DNA of 16,108 nucleotides from Clostridium_T sp040217795 (GTDB lineage Bacteria; Bacillota; Clostridia; Clostridiales; Clostridiaceae): NCBI GenBank assembly GCA_040217795.1, contig JBEHWK010000077.1, forward strand, positions 1 to 16,108, given 5' to 3'. Below, piece after piece: positions 6,918-13,902 of this stretch. Numbering within the stretch: the stretch's first letter is position 1; every line of letters starts with the position of its first letter. The position numbers and the translations under genes are program-made. The notes beneath the pieces are model-generated. The model was given only the letters and a program-made list of their open reading frames with translations, was not told the DNA's origin and did no database searches.

Positions 6918-6980
6918 AGCCACGTGGAGTGTGTTGCGGTGATAGAGAAGAAATAGCCTGATATCAAAGGCTTCAGAGGA
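6918..6980 (+). repeat. Copy B of the rlmD 3' end, probable attachment site remnant
   Basis: Codons from 6918 read S-H-V-E-C-V-A-V-I-E-K-K-stop (stop at 6954-6956), preceded by an in-frame Ser codon. Bases 6921-6980 match copy A at 55 of 60. The sequence after 6980 continues into a terminator and the toroid-gene relic, so this copy probably keeps the native downstream flank of rlmD. Copies A and B are direct repeats 4880 bases apart that bracket the recombinase relic and the MerR operon. Confidence 0.75.
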
Positions 6981-7011
6981 TTTTTAGAAAATTGGATAGT
7001 GTGTTTTATAT

Positions 7012-7045
7012 TCCCTCAGACTGCGGTTTGGGGGATTATTCTTTT
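7012..7045 (+). terminator. Intrinsic terminator downstream of rlmD tail copy B
   Basis: CCCTCAGAC (7013-7021) pairs with GTTTGGGGG (7026-7034) with two G-U wobbles, around the tetraloop TGCG, followed by TTATTCTTTT. A closely related terminator occurs at 12410-12441. It is probably the original terminator of rlmD. Confidence 0.75.
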
Positions 7046-7165
7046 ATAAGAAATATTAAAAGAATTTCAAGCAGGATATGGAAATGTGATAATATTATAA
7101 ATGTACAGAATAATTCAGGTTTGATGATTAAGCAGAGTATTTAAGATAAACAGGAGGGATTTGGA

Positions 7166-7396
7166 ATGGTTTCAGATAAGGTTATTGAGATTGTTGGAAT
7201 ATTAACTGATTTAAGAATAGAAGACTAAAGGATGCATGATGCAATGGAGATAATAAAAAGCAAGCAGATGAAAGATGGAAAGTGGAAGCTTGAAAATTCT
7301 TTTAACGGAAAAACGATAGTTGATATTGAGAAAAAAAGTCAGCCTTCAAAATGGATAACTTTAAAGGCTCTTAAAATTTTGAAGGAATATAGTTAA
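7166..7396 (+). pseudogene. Internally deleted copy of the alpha/alpha-toroid gene
   Basis: It starts MVSDKVIE, like the intact gene at 12711, then jumps to the segment matching intact residues from about 260 (ILTDLRIED). It ends SKWITLKALKILKEYS, with the stop at 7394-7396. The deletion removes about 250 codons and is in frame. A TAA at 7226-7228 replaces the Pro codon after RIED, so only a 20-residue peptide could be made from the ATG. The ribosome binding site AGGAGG and part of the leader are kept. The remaining sequence is still about 90 percent identical to the intact copy by eye, so decay is fairly recent. The relic and the intact gene are direct repeats on either side of the glycosylation operon. 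Confidence 0.9.
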
Positions 7397-7400
7397 AATA

Positions 7401-7428
7401 TTGAGATTTTGTTATATGAGAGTATAAT
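7401..7428 (+). promoter_or_regulatory. Predicted sigma-A promoter of the HAD-glycosyltransferase operon
   Basis: TTGAGA (7401-7406) and TATAAT (7423-7428) are separated by 16 bases, in an AT-rich stretch right after the toroid relic and 70 bases before the HAD gene. No operator-like repeat is evident. Confidence 0.55.
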
Positions 7429-7498
7429 TTAATAGTATATTCTAATTTCTGACAGAAATGTGCAAGGGTTAGTAAAGTCAAGAAAAAGGAGATTTTTA

Positions 7499-8179
7499 AT
7501 GAGCAAAATCGAAGCGGTATTATTTGATATGGATGGGGTAATATTTGATACAGAAAGAGTTTATTTAGAGCATTGGACAAAGATTTTTCAAAAGTATGGG
7601 TATAAAATGACAAAAGAAATTTATATATCTGTCATGGGAAGAGGACGTCAAAATGTTACGAAAACATTTTTGGAAATATACGGGCAAGATTTACCTATAG
7701 AACAAATGTACAAAGAAAAAGATGAACTTTTATTACAGGCTGTAGAATCAGGCAAGGTGCCTATGAAACCTGGAGTTAAGGAAATATTAAATTTTCTTAA
7801 GGAAAATAAATTTAAGATAGGTCTTGCCACTTCGGCTAAAAGAGACAGGATGATGATGCAATTAAAAATGGGTAACATTGAAAAGGAATTTGATACAATT
7901 GTTTGTGGAGATGATATAACAAACTCTAAACCTAATCCGGAAATATTCTTAAAGGCAGCAGAAAGACTTTCTGTAAATCCTAAAAAATGTGCTGTTGTAG
8001 AGGATTCACCTGCTGGCATAAAAGCAGCTTATAATGCTGAAATGAGGGCATTACATGTTGAAGATTTAAAAAAAGCGGATGAGGAAATATTAAAGAGTTG
8101 CCATAAGAACTTTAAAAATTTATTTGAAATTAAAGAATATTTATACCAGTTAAAAGTTAACCGTCATGAACATGAATAG
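7499..8179 (+). CDS. HAD-superfamily hydrolase, beta-phosphoglucomutase-like
   Basis: The start at 7499 is chosen because AGGAG lies at 7487-7491; an earlier in-frame start at 7460 has no such site. The 226-residue protein carries all HAD motifs: the nucleophile and acid/base D10 and D12 in FDMDGVIFDTE (9-19), motif II at ATS (110-112), motif III K144 (NSKPNPEIF) and motif IV E168-D169 (VVEDSPAGIKAA). The helical cap lies between about residues 16 and 85. The DxDGVxxDTE signature and PNPE segment place it with beta-phosphoglucomutase and related sugar-phosphate phosphatases. Next to a polyprenyl-phosphate glycosyltransferase it might help supply or recycle hexose phosphate, but this is inference. 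The gap of 81 bases to the next gene is compatible with one operon. Confidence 0.88.
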   Translation: MSKIEAVLFDMDGVIFDTERVYLEHWTKIFQKYGYKMTKEIYISVMGRGRQNVTKTFLEIYGQDLPIEQMYKEKDELLLQAVESGKVPMKPGVKEILNFLKENKFKIGLATSAKRDRMMMQLKMGNIEKEFDTIVCGDDITNSKPNPEIFLKAAERLSVNPKKCAVVEDSPAGIKAAYNAEMRALHVEDLKKADEEILKSCHKNFKNLFEIKEYLYQLKVNRHEHE

Positions 8180-8260
8180 AAGTTCACTTATGAGCAACTC
8201 ATGGAAAACAGGGTTACTGTTAACGAAAAACAATGAAAATAAAAAGGAGATCATAGGAAA

Positions 8261-9205
8261 ATGAAAAAAATAACAGTATTAATACCTGCTTATAATGAGC
8301 AGGAAGTACTTGGTCAGTTATACGGAAGACTTTCTCATGTTATTGATTCAGTTTCAAATTATGAGTTTGAAATGTTATTTGTTAATGATGGCAGTAAAGA
8401 TGCAACGTTAAGTATAATTCAGCAATTAAGAGAAAAGGATAAACGAGTTTCATACGTTGACTTGTCGCGTAATTTTGGAAAGGAAATCGCCATGATAGCT
8501 GGCCTGGATTATTGCCAGGGAGATGCGGTGATAATAATTGATGCGGATTTGCAGGATCCGCCGGAGCTTATTCCTGAAATGATTAGTTACTGGGAGAGTG
8601 GCTATGATGATGTATTTGCCAGAAGAAAAAGCCGTGAAGGAGAATCATGGTTAAAAAAATGGACGTCAAAGACTTTTTATAGTGTGCTGCAGGGTTTAAC
8701 CAGAATCCCCATACAGAAGGATACAGGAGACTTCAGACTTTTAGACAGGCGCTGTGTTGAAGCACTTAAAAGGTTCAGGGAAGCGCAGCGATATACAAAA
8801 GGCATGTTCAGCTGGATCGGATATAACAAAAAAGAAATATTATTTGACAGGGATCCAAGAGCAGCTGGAAAGACCAAGTGGAATTACGCTAAGCTTATTG
8901 ATCTGGCAATAGAAGGGATTACTTCCTTTACTACAGCACCTTTAAGGCTATCAAGCTGGTTTGGAGTAATTGTTTCAATTCTTGCATTCCTATATATTGT
9001 GTTTATAATAGCTAAGACTTTATTATTCGGAGAACCGGTTCAGGGATATCCTTCATTGATGGTTGCCTTGTTGTTTTTAGGGGGCGTTCAGTTAATATGT
9101 CTTGGTATAATAGGTGAATATGTTGGCCGTATATTTAATGAGACAAAACGAAGACCTTTATATTTTGTAAATGAGTTTAACGGGGAGAAAGAAAATAATA
9201 TATAG
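8261..9205 (+). CDS. Polyprenyl-phosphate glycosyltransferase (GT2, GtrB/CsbB/DPM1 type)
   Basis: This 314-residue protein has the GT2 fold: LIPAYNEQE (7-15), VNDGSKDAT (41-49), the metal-binding DAD at 94-96 (IIIDADLQDPPE) and DTGDFRLLDR (154-163). RDPRAAGKTKW (197-207) is a conserved basic segment for the lipid phosphate. Two C-terminal transmembrane helices at about 233-253 and 265-288 are typical of GtrB, CsbB and YkcC. The family transfers a sugar, commonly glucose or GlcNAc, from a nucleotide sugar to undecaprenyl phosphate on the inner membrane face. The next gene, 18 bases on, encodes the flippase and the acceptor-side transferase, so the three steps form one pathway. The start follows AAGGAG. 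The sugar cannot be read from the sequence. Confidence 0.92.
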   Translation: MKKITVLIPAYNEQEVLGQLYGRLSHVIDSVSNYEFEMLFVNDGSKDATLSIIQQLREKDKRVSYVDLSRNFGKEIAMIAGLDYCQGDAVIIIDADLQDPPELIPEMISYWESGYDDVFARRKSREGESWLKKWTSKTFYSVLQGLTRIPIQKDTGDFRLLDRRCVEALKRFREAQRYTKGMFSWIGYNKKEILFDRDPRAAGKTKWNYAKLIDLAIEGITSFTTAPLRLSSWFGVIVSILAFLYIVFIIAKTLLFGEPVQGYPSLMVALLFLGGVQLICLGIIGEYVGRIFNETKRRPLYFVNEFNGEKENNI

Positions 9206-9223
9206 ATAGGATGAAACGGCAGA

Positions 9224-12200
9224 ATGGATATAAGATTTAAAGAGTACAAGGAACTTTTTTCTAGGTATGGAGCTACAGAAAAATTACTATATTTAATTTT
9301 TGGTGTACTGACAACCTTGGTTAATATAGCGACTTATTGGATTTTTACAAAGTTATTGAAATTTGATTATATTTCAGCATCGGTAATTGCATGGATAATT
9401 GCAGTTGTCTTTGCATATGTAACAAATAAGATATATGTATTTAACAGCAGAAACTTTAATGCAATGATTATTTTTAAAGAAGCAGTTTCTTTTTTTGCAT
9501 TCAGAGCATTATCATTACTGGTGGATTTATTCACTATGTTCTTATTGGTGGAAAAAATACAGATTAATGATATATACGCAAAAGTAGCGGCTAATGTTAT
9601 TGTTATTATTTTGAACTATTTTTCAAGTAAGTTGTTTGTTTTTAAAAACAAAAATACTGAATCCGGTACATTTGATAAAAAAACGCGCAGACCAAAAAAT
9701 TTTTCAACTGTTATGAAGAATTCAGCGGCTGTTATACTTTTGCTGCTTTTTTCTGTATGCTGCCATTTTTATGTATTATACAGCGGCAAATTATTTGGGA
9801 AGGCTGGTACGGATAACACATCCCAATTTATGTATTTTGTGCCCTTTATTCAAAAGGCTTTTCTTTCAGGCCAGCCTTTCTGGTCCTGGAGTTATGGTCT
9901 TGGAGGGGATATTTTTGGTGAATTCAGCTATTACTATACTACCAGTCCATTTTTTTATCTGATGCTTCTTTTGCGAAAGCTGGGGATTGGAACATGGACA
10001 TTGGAAGATACCCTTAAATGGAGGCTGATATTCAGCATTTTAAAGCAGTTTTTAGCTATGCTGTTCTTATATCTGCTGTTAAAACTTGAGAAAAAAAGGA
10101 CATATACTGCTCTAATTGGTGCTGCCATATATGGAGGGTGTATCAATTTTATGTGGTTTTCTCTTTGCAATGATTTTATGGCAGATGCGTACATATGGAT
10201 TCCGCTTACCTTATTGGGATGGAGGATATACAAGAGAACCGGCAACTGGGTTCCTTTCGTCATCAGTGCTGCATTAACTGTTGCAAACAGCTTTTATTTC
10301 GGATTTATGAGTTTTGTTTTTTACATTATTTACATTTTTGTATTCATTGATATTAAAGGAAGTAGATTAAAAGACAAGATTTGTTCGTTTTTTAGTCAAA
10401 TTTCAAAATATGCTTTATTTGCTGTCATGGCAGTGGGACTTGCAGCAGCGGCATTTATACCTTCAGTTTTGGCTCTTTCAAAGGCAGATCGTTTTTCAAC
10501 AGTCGTAAACATACCTATGTTATACGATAGCGGGTATATTCTGCAGCTGCCGGAAAAGTTATTTTTTTATTTCAGCACTCTTGGATTTCCAATGGTTGTT
10601 TTAATTGTTTTTGCATTGCCCTGGAGACAGCTTTCTGAAATTACCAGAAGAAAAACAATTCTGGCTGGCATTTTCTTCATTCTATATTTAATTCCTTATA
10701 CAGGGAGCTTTTTTAATGGGTTGTCATACTCTGCAGACAGGTGGTTCTATTTATTTATATTTTCAATAGCTTATGCAGTGCCGGATTGGTTGGAGGAGAA
10801 TGACAGACTGAAAAGCGCAGGTATTAAATTTCTTTTTATTACTGGTGCTTTAATATTATTCTTTTATTATACGAAAGCTGCAAGAGGCTTTAATTTTACA
10901 ATTCGCAGTGTAAAATTTACTGATATTTTAAATGGTTTGATACACGCTTCAGGGTTGATATCTCTTTCAGCAATAATCATAAAAAAGTATATTTCAAGGA
11001 ATTCTGTAAGAAATATCTTAAGCTGTATTCTTGTTCTGGGAGTAGGAGCCTCTCTCATATGCAATATAAACAGTTATTTATATCTTGTTCAACCTGATAT
11101 GACCCGTCAGGTAATAGAGAATGATTTTATGCATGGAAGGGAAGAGGAACAGGTATTTAGTGAGTTAACTCCGTCAGGCAGTGAATTTTACAGGACTATG
11201 ACTGATTTACCTTATGAAAATTCACCAATGAACTATAGTTATTACGGTACAAGTGCTTATAACAGTATGGTTGACGGAAATCTTCATAAATGGTTAAAGG
11301 TTTATTATAATGTCTTGAATCGTTATGTTGCGCCAAATATATATGCAAACTTTGATGATCGCTTGTTTTTGGAGACTGCTTTTGGAGTAAAGTATTTAGT
11401 GAGGGACAAAAATGATCCATATGTTCCTGCTTATGGTTATGTGCTTAAGAAAGAAACTGATAAGCATAAGGTGTACGAAAGCACCAATAATGTGGGGTTT
11501 GATTTATGGTATACAAACACCGCAGACGCACAGAGTTATAATAAAATGAATTTTGCAGAAAAAGATGCAATGCTTCTTCAGGCAGCCATGGTTGATAAAA
11601 ATATACCTGGTCTTAGCAGCGGTGCAATTGATAATGCAACAACAGAACTTTCATTAGGATGGGCAAGTGCAATTACTGAAAATATGGAGTATAAAGATGG
11701 GACATTAACTGCAGGAAAGAATGCATCTATAAGCATTCCTATAAAGAATACACAAAAAGGGAATAAAGGTGAGATACTTTTTTCATTGAATCTTAAGCCT
11801 GTAAATGGGCAGATGATCAGGTTAACTGTTAACGGGAAATCTACAATTAAGATGGAAGAAGGGTACCCTTATGTATATCCTCTTAATACCTTTACTTTCA
11901 GGCTTGACGGCAATACTGAAGTGTTAAAAATAAATATTTCTGAGGGAAAGTACACAATAGATGATGCACATGTCTGGTTTAATTCATACAAGTATTATGA
12001 AAACTGGGTAACTGAACGAAGTAAATATAATCTGGAAAACCTGAATATAAACGGAGGAAATATTAAGGCAACTATCAAAAATGATGAAAAGGGGATTATT
12101 GCCTTGAGCATACCTTTCAGCAAAGGCTGGACTGCAAAGGTTGACGGGAAAAAGCAGGAGCTGATTAAGGTAAATGGAGTTTTTACAGGATTAGTATTAG

Positions 12201-12355
12201 AACCTGGATCCCATACAATTGAATTGAAATATATAACACCAGGTTTAATTCCAGGGGCCTTAATAAGTATTGGCTTCTTAACAGGTATAGCTGTTTTTTA
12301 TATATTTAAACGCATACGTATAAATTCAAAACCAAAGTTGTACGGAGAATCTTAA
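9224..12355 (+). CDS. Fusion of GtrA-type flippase and YfhO-type GT-C glycosyltransferase
   Basis: This is a 1043-residue membrane protein. Residues about 18-140 are a full GtrA domain with four predicted helices, the NKIYVF motif at 68-73 and a second SKLFVF at 135-140. After a charged linker (about 142-166) a YfhO-type GT-C protein begins. It has a first helix at about 167-187, then a long outside loop with GTDNTSQF containing the candidate catalytic Asp (D197) and FWSWSYGLGGD (219-229). Many further helices run to about residue 625. A large extracellular beta-rich region covers about 630-1008, and a last helix about 1010-1030. GtrA-type proteins flip polyprenyl-phosphate sugars; YfhO proteins transfer the sugar to a surface polymer, lipoteichoic acid in B. 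subtilis. It probably works with the GT2 enzyme encoded 18 bases upstream. Most genomes encode the two parts separately, so the fusion is unusual. The polymer acceptor is unknown. Confidence 0.88.
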   Translation: MDIRFKEYKELFSRYGATEKLLYLIFGVLTTLVNIATYWIFTKLLKFDYISASVIAWIIAVVFAYVTNKIYVFNSRNFNAMIIFKEAVSFFAFRALSLLVDLFTMFLLVEKIQINDIYAKVAANVIVIILNYFSSKLFVFKNKNTESGTFDKKTRRPKNFSTVMKNSAAVILLLLFSVCCHFYVLYSGKLFGKAGTDNTSQFMYFVPFIQKAFLSGQPFWSWSYGLGGDIFGEFSYYYTTSPFFYLMLLLRKLGIGTWTLEDTLKWRLIFSILKQFLAMLFLYLLLKLEKKRTYTALIGAAIYGGCINFMWFSLCNDFMADAYIWIPLTLLGWRIYKRTGNWVPFVISAALTVANSFYFGFMSFVFYIIYIFVFIDIKGSRLKDKICSFFSQISKYALFAVMAVGLAAAAFIPSVLALSKADRFSTVVNIPMLYDSGYILQLPEKLFFYFSTLGFPMVVLIVFALPWRQLSEITRRKTILAGIFFILYLIPYTGSFFNGLSYSADRWFYLFIFSIAYAVPDWLEENDRLKSAGIKFLFITGALILFFYYTKAARGFNFTIRSVKFTDILNGLIHASGLISLSAIIIKKYISRNSVRNILSCILVLGVGASLICNINSYLYLVQPDMTRQVIENDFMHGREEEQVFSELTPSGSEFYRTMTDLPYENSPMNYSYYGTSAYNSMVDGNLHKWLKVYYNVLNRYVAPNIYANFDDRLFLETAFGVKYLVRDKNDPYVPAYGYVLKKETDKHKVYESTNNVGFDLWYTNTADAQSYNKMNFAEKDAMLLQAAMVDKNIPGLSSGAIDNATTELSLGWASAITENMEYKDGTLTAGKNASISIPIKNTQKGNKGEILFSLNLKPVNGQMIRLTVNGKSTIKMEEGYPYVYPLNTFTFRLDGNTEVLKINISEGKYTIDDAHVWFNSYKYYENWVTERSKYNLENLNINGGNIKATIKNDEKGIIALSIPFSKGWTAKVDGKKQELIKVNGVFTGLVLEPGSHTIELKYITPGLIPGALISIGFLTGIAVFYIFKRIRINSKPKLYGES

Positions 12356-12710
12356 AATAGAGTTTAAAGGCTTGTAGGTTTTTAAGTGAATATTTAGAGG
12401 TGTTTTATGTTCCCTCAGACTTGTTCTGGGGGAATATTTTTAATGGGGTACTTTTATGGGTAAATAAACAAATATGCAAATGTTATGGTATATTATAATG
12501 CCAGTAAACATTTATGACGAAGAAAAACTAATAATAGATATTACTATTTATACGAAATAATAGAGGAAATTTTAGCAGGATATAGAAATGTAATAATATT
12601 GTGAATCTTGTGCAAGATGGCAGTGGTTCAACATGAACTTTGCAGAGTAAGTTTCTGTAAAGGTTCTCTATAGTTAGAGCGCTTAACAAAATAAACAGGG
12701 GGAGTTCAGA
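12356..12710 (+). other. Intergenic leader related to the one before the toroid relic
   Basis: No gene is visible in these 355 bases. The start (AAAGGCTT, TTTTTA, TGTTTTAT, then the terminator) parallels 6967-7035. The later part (AGCAGGATAT, GAAATGT, ATAATATT near 12572-12602) parallels 7069-7100. A stretch of about 100 bases at 12442-12545 has no partner in the first copy. A TATAAT at 12494-12499 has no convincing -35 box. The ribosome binding site GGGGGAG precedes the ATG at 12711. Confidence 0.6.
12410..12441 (+). terminator. Intrinsic terminator of the glycosylation operon
   Basis: TTCCCTCAGA (12410-12419) pairs with TCTGGGGGAA (12425-12434) with one wobble around a 5-base loop, followed by TATTTTT. 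It is a homologue of the terminator at 7012-7045, so it was probably copied with the toroid locus rather than evolved with the glycosylation operon. Confidence 0.85.
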
Positions 12711-13697
12711 ATGGTATCAGATAAGGTTGTTGAGTGGCTTCTTCAAGAGGAAAATCCTTCGGTAAGGTTTTTTGCACTTACATCTTTACAGGGAAAATCC
12801 TTAAGGGATCCGCTAGTTAACGAGGCAAAAAAGGCTATTATGGAATACGGAACTGTTCCTCAAATACTCCATAAGCAGAATGATGATGGATCATGGGGAG
12901 TTCCGGAAAGGTTCTACAGAGATAAATATAAAGGAACTGTCTGGACTTTATTAATACTTGCTGAAATGGGTGCAGATGCTAAAAATCAGCAGATTAAAAA
13001 AGCCTGTGAATTTATACTGAAGCATTCTCAGAATCCTGAAAGCGGAGGGTTTTCATATGATCAAAGCGCCAAGACGGGTACTGGGATTTTTAGCGGCGTT
13101 GTTCCCTGCCTTACAGGAAATATGGTTTACAGCCTTATAAAACTTGGATATTTAAAGGATGAAAGAGTTCAGAATGCTATCGATTGGATTACCAGTTATC
13201 AGAGGACTGATGATGGAATTGAAAAACGTCCCTCTGGTAAGGTTTATGAAAGATATGCAATGTGTTGGGGCAAACATTCATGTCATATGGGGGTTGCAAA
13301 AGCATTGAAGGCGTTGTCTGCAATTCCTGATGAAAAACGCAGTGACACTGTAAATAGAAAATTGGATGAGCTTGCAGAGTATTTTCTCAAACATTATATC
13401 TATAAAAAAAGCCACAACCTGAGTGAAATTTCACGTCCTGGCTGGCTTAAGCTTGGCTTTCCTCTGATGTATCAGACGGATATTCTTGAACTTCTTCTAA
13501 TATTAACGGATTTAAGAATAGAAGACCCAAGGATGCATGATGCAATAGAGATAGTAAAAAGCAAGCAAATGAAAGATGGAATGTGGAAACTTGAAAATTC
13601 TTTTAATGGAAAAACAATAGTTGATATTGAGAAAAAAAGCCTGCCTTCAAAATGGATAACTTTAAGGGCACTCAAGGTCTTGAAGGAATATGGTTAG
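12711..13697 (+). CDS. Alpha/alpha-toroid protein, prenyltransferase/squalene-cyclase repeat type, function unknown
   Basis: This 328-residue soluble protein has no signal peptide. It shows repeated helical hairpins with QW-like turns, QNDDGSWG (56-63), SQNPESGGFSYD (106-117) and QMKDGMWKLEN (286-296), typical of the terpenoid cyclase/prenyltransferase toroid fold. It lacks the DXDD acid motif of squalene-hopene cyclases, so cyclisation is unlikely. A clustered C185-X3-H189-X-C191-H192 could bind a metal, recalling but not matching the Asp-Cys-His zinc site of protein prenyltransferase beta subunits. Relatives in anaerobes and methanogens are often mislabelled as nitrogenase proteins in annotations, from memory. 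A GGGGGAG ribosome binding site is present and the gene looks monocistronic. A deleted copy exists at 7166. Fold likely, role unknown. Confidence 0.82.
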   Translation: MVSDKVVEWLLQEENPSVRFFALTSLQGKSLRDPLVNEAKKAIMEYGTVPQILHKQNDDGSWGVPERFYRDKYKGTVWTLLILAEMGADAKNQQIKKACEFILKHSQNPESGGFSYDQSAKTGTGIFSGVVPCLTGNMVYSLIKLGYLKDERVQNAIDWITSYQRTDDGIEKRPSGKVYERYAMCWGKHSCHMGVAKALKALSAIPDEKRSDTVNRKLDELAEYFLKHYIYKKSHNLSEISRPGWLKLGFPLMYQTDILELLLILTDLRIEDPRMHDAIEIVKSKQMKDGMWKLENSFNGKTIVDIEKKSLPSKWITLRALKVLKEYG

Positions 13698-13794
13698 AAG
13701 CATATGCAAAAAACACAGGAAGTCTATTAAAAGTTCTATAACATATATTAAGTTTCAGTAAAAGAACCTTATAATGTGCAGTATTTTTTTAAAG

Positions 13795-13837
13795 TGTTGT
13801 AAATGCAACAGATATAAATTTTTAAATACAGTATACT
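13795..13837 (+). promoter_or_regulatory. Candidate hcp promoter with CRP/FNR-like palindrome
   Basis: TGTTG (13795-13799) and CAACA (13806-13810) form an inverted repeat centred at 13802.5, shaped like the TTG-N6-CAA cores of CRP/FNR-family sites. TATACT (13832-13837) would be the -10 box with a start near 13844. That puts the palindrome at about -41, the class II activator position. HcpR, a CRP/FNR-type regulator, is known to control hcp in anaerobes. No good -35 box is present, which fits activator dependence. Confidence 0.5.
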
Positions 13838-13848
13838 TTAAAAAAAGG

Positions 13849-13878
13849 GGAGCTGATTGAGGTCAAAATATCAGCTCC
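13849..13878 (+). promoter_or_regulatory. Leader hairpin upstream of hcp
   Basis: GGAGCTGAT (13849-13857) pairs perfectly with ATCAGCTCC (13870-13878). No U-run follows, so it is not a terminator. The CTCCT at 13875-13879 in its right arm is complementary to AGGAG of the ribosome binding site (13891-13895). The two pairings exclude each other. Confidence 0.55.
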
Positions 13879-13902
13879 TGCTAATAAAGTAGGAGGTTTC
13901 TT

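Noticed and set aside
6738..6923. Minus-strand open frame of 61 codons
   Set aside because: No ribosome binding site on the minus strand, it overlaps the inverted repeats and begins inside rlmD tail copy B. I suspect a chance frame, although similar peptides may appear in annotations of related elements.
12629..12641. GTTCA-ACA-TGAAC inverted repeat in the toroid leader, considered as a LexA-type operator
   Set aside because: The arm order is the reverse of clostridial LexA sites (GAAC-N-GTTC), and nothing else links the gene to DNA damage.
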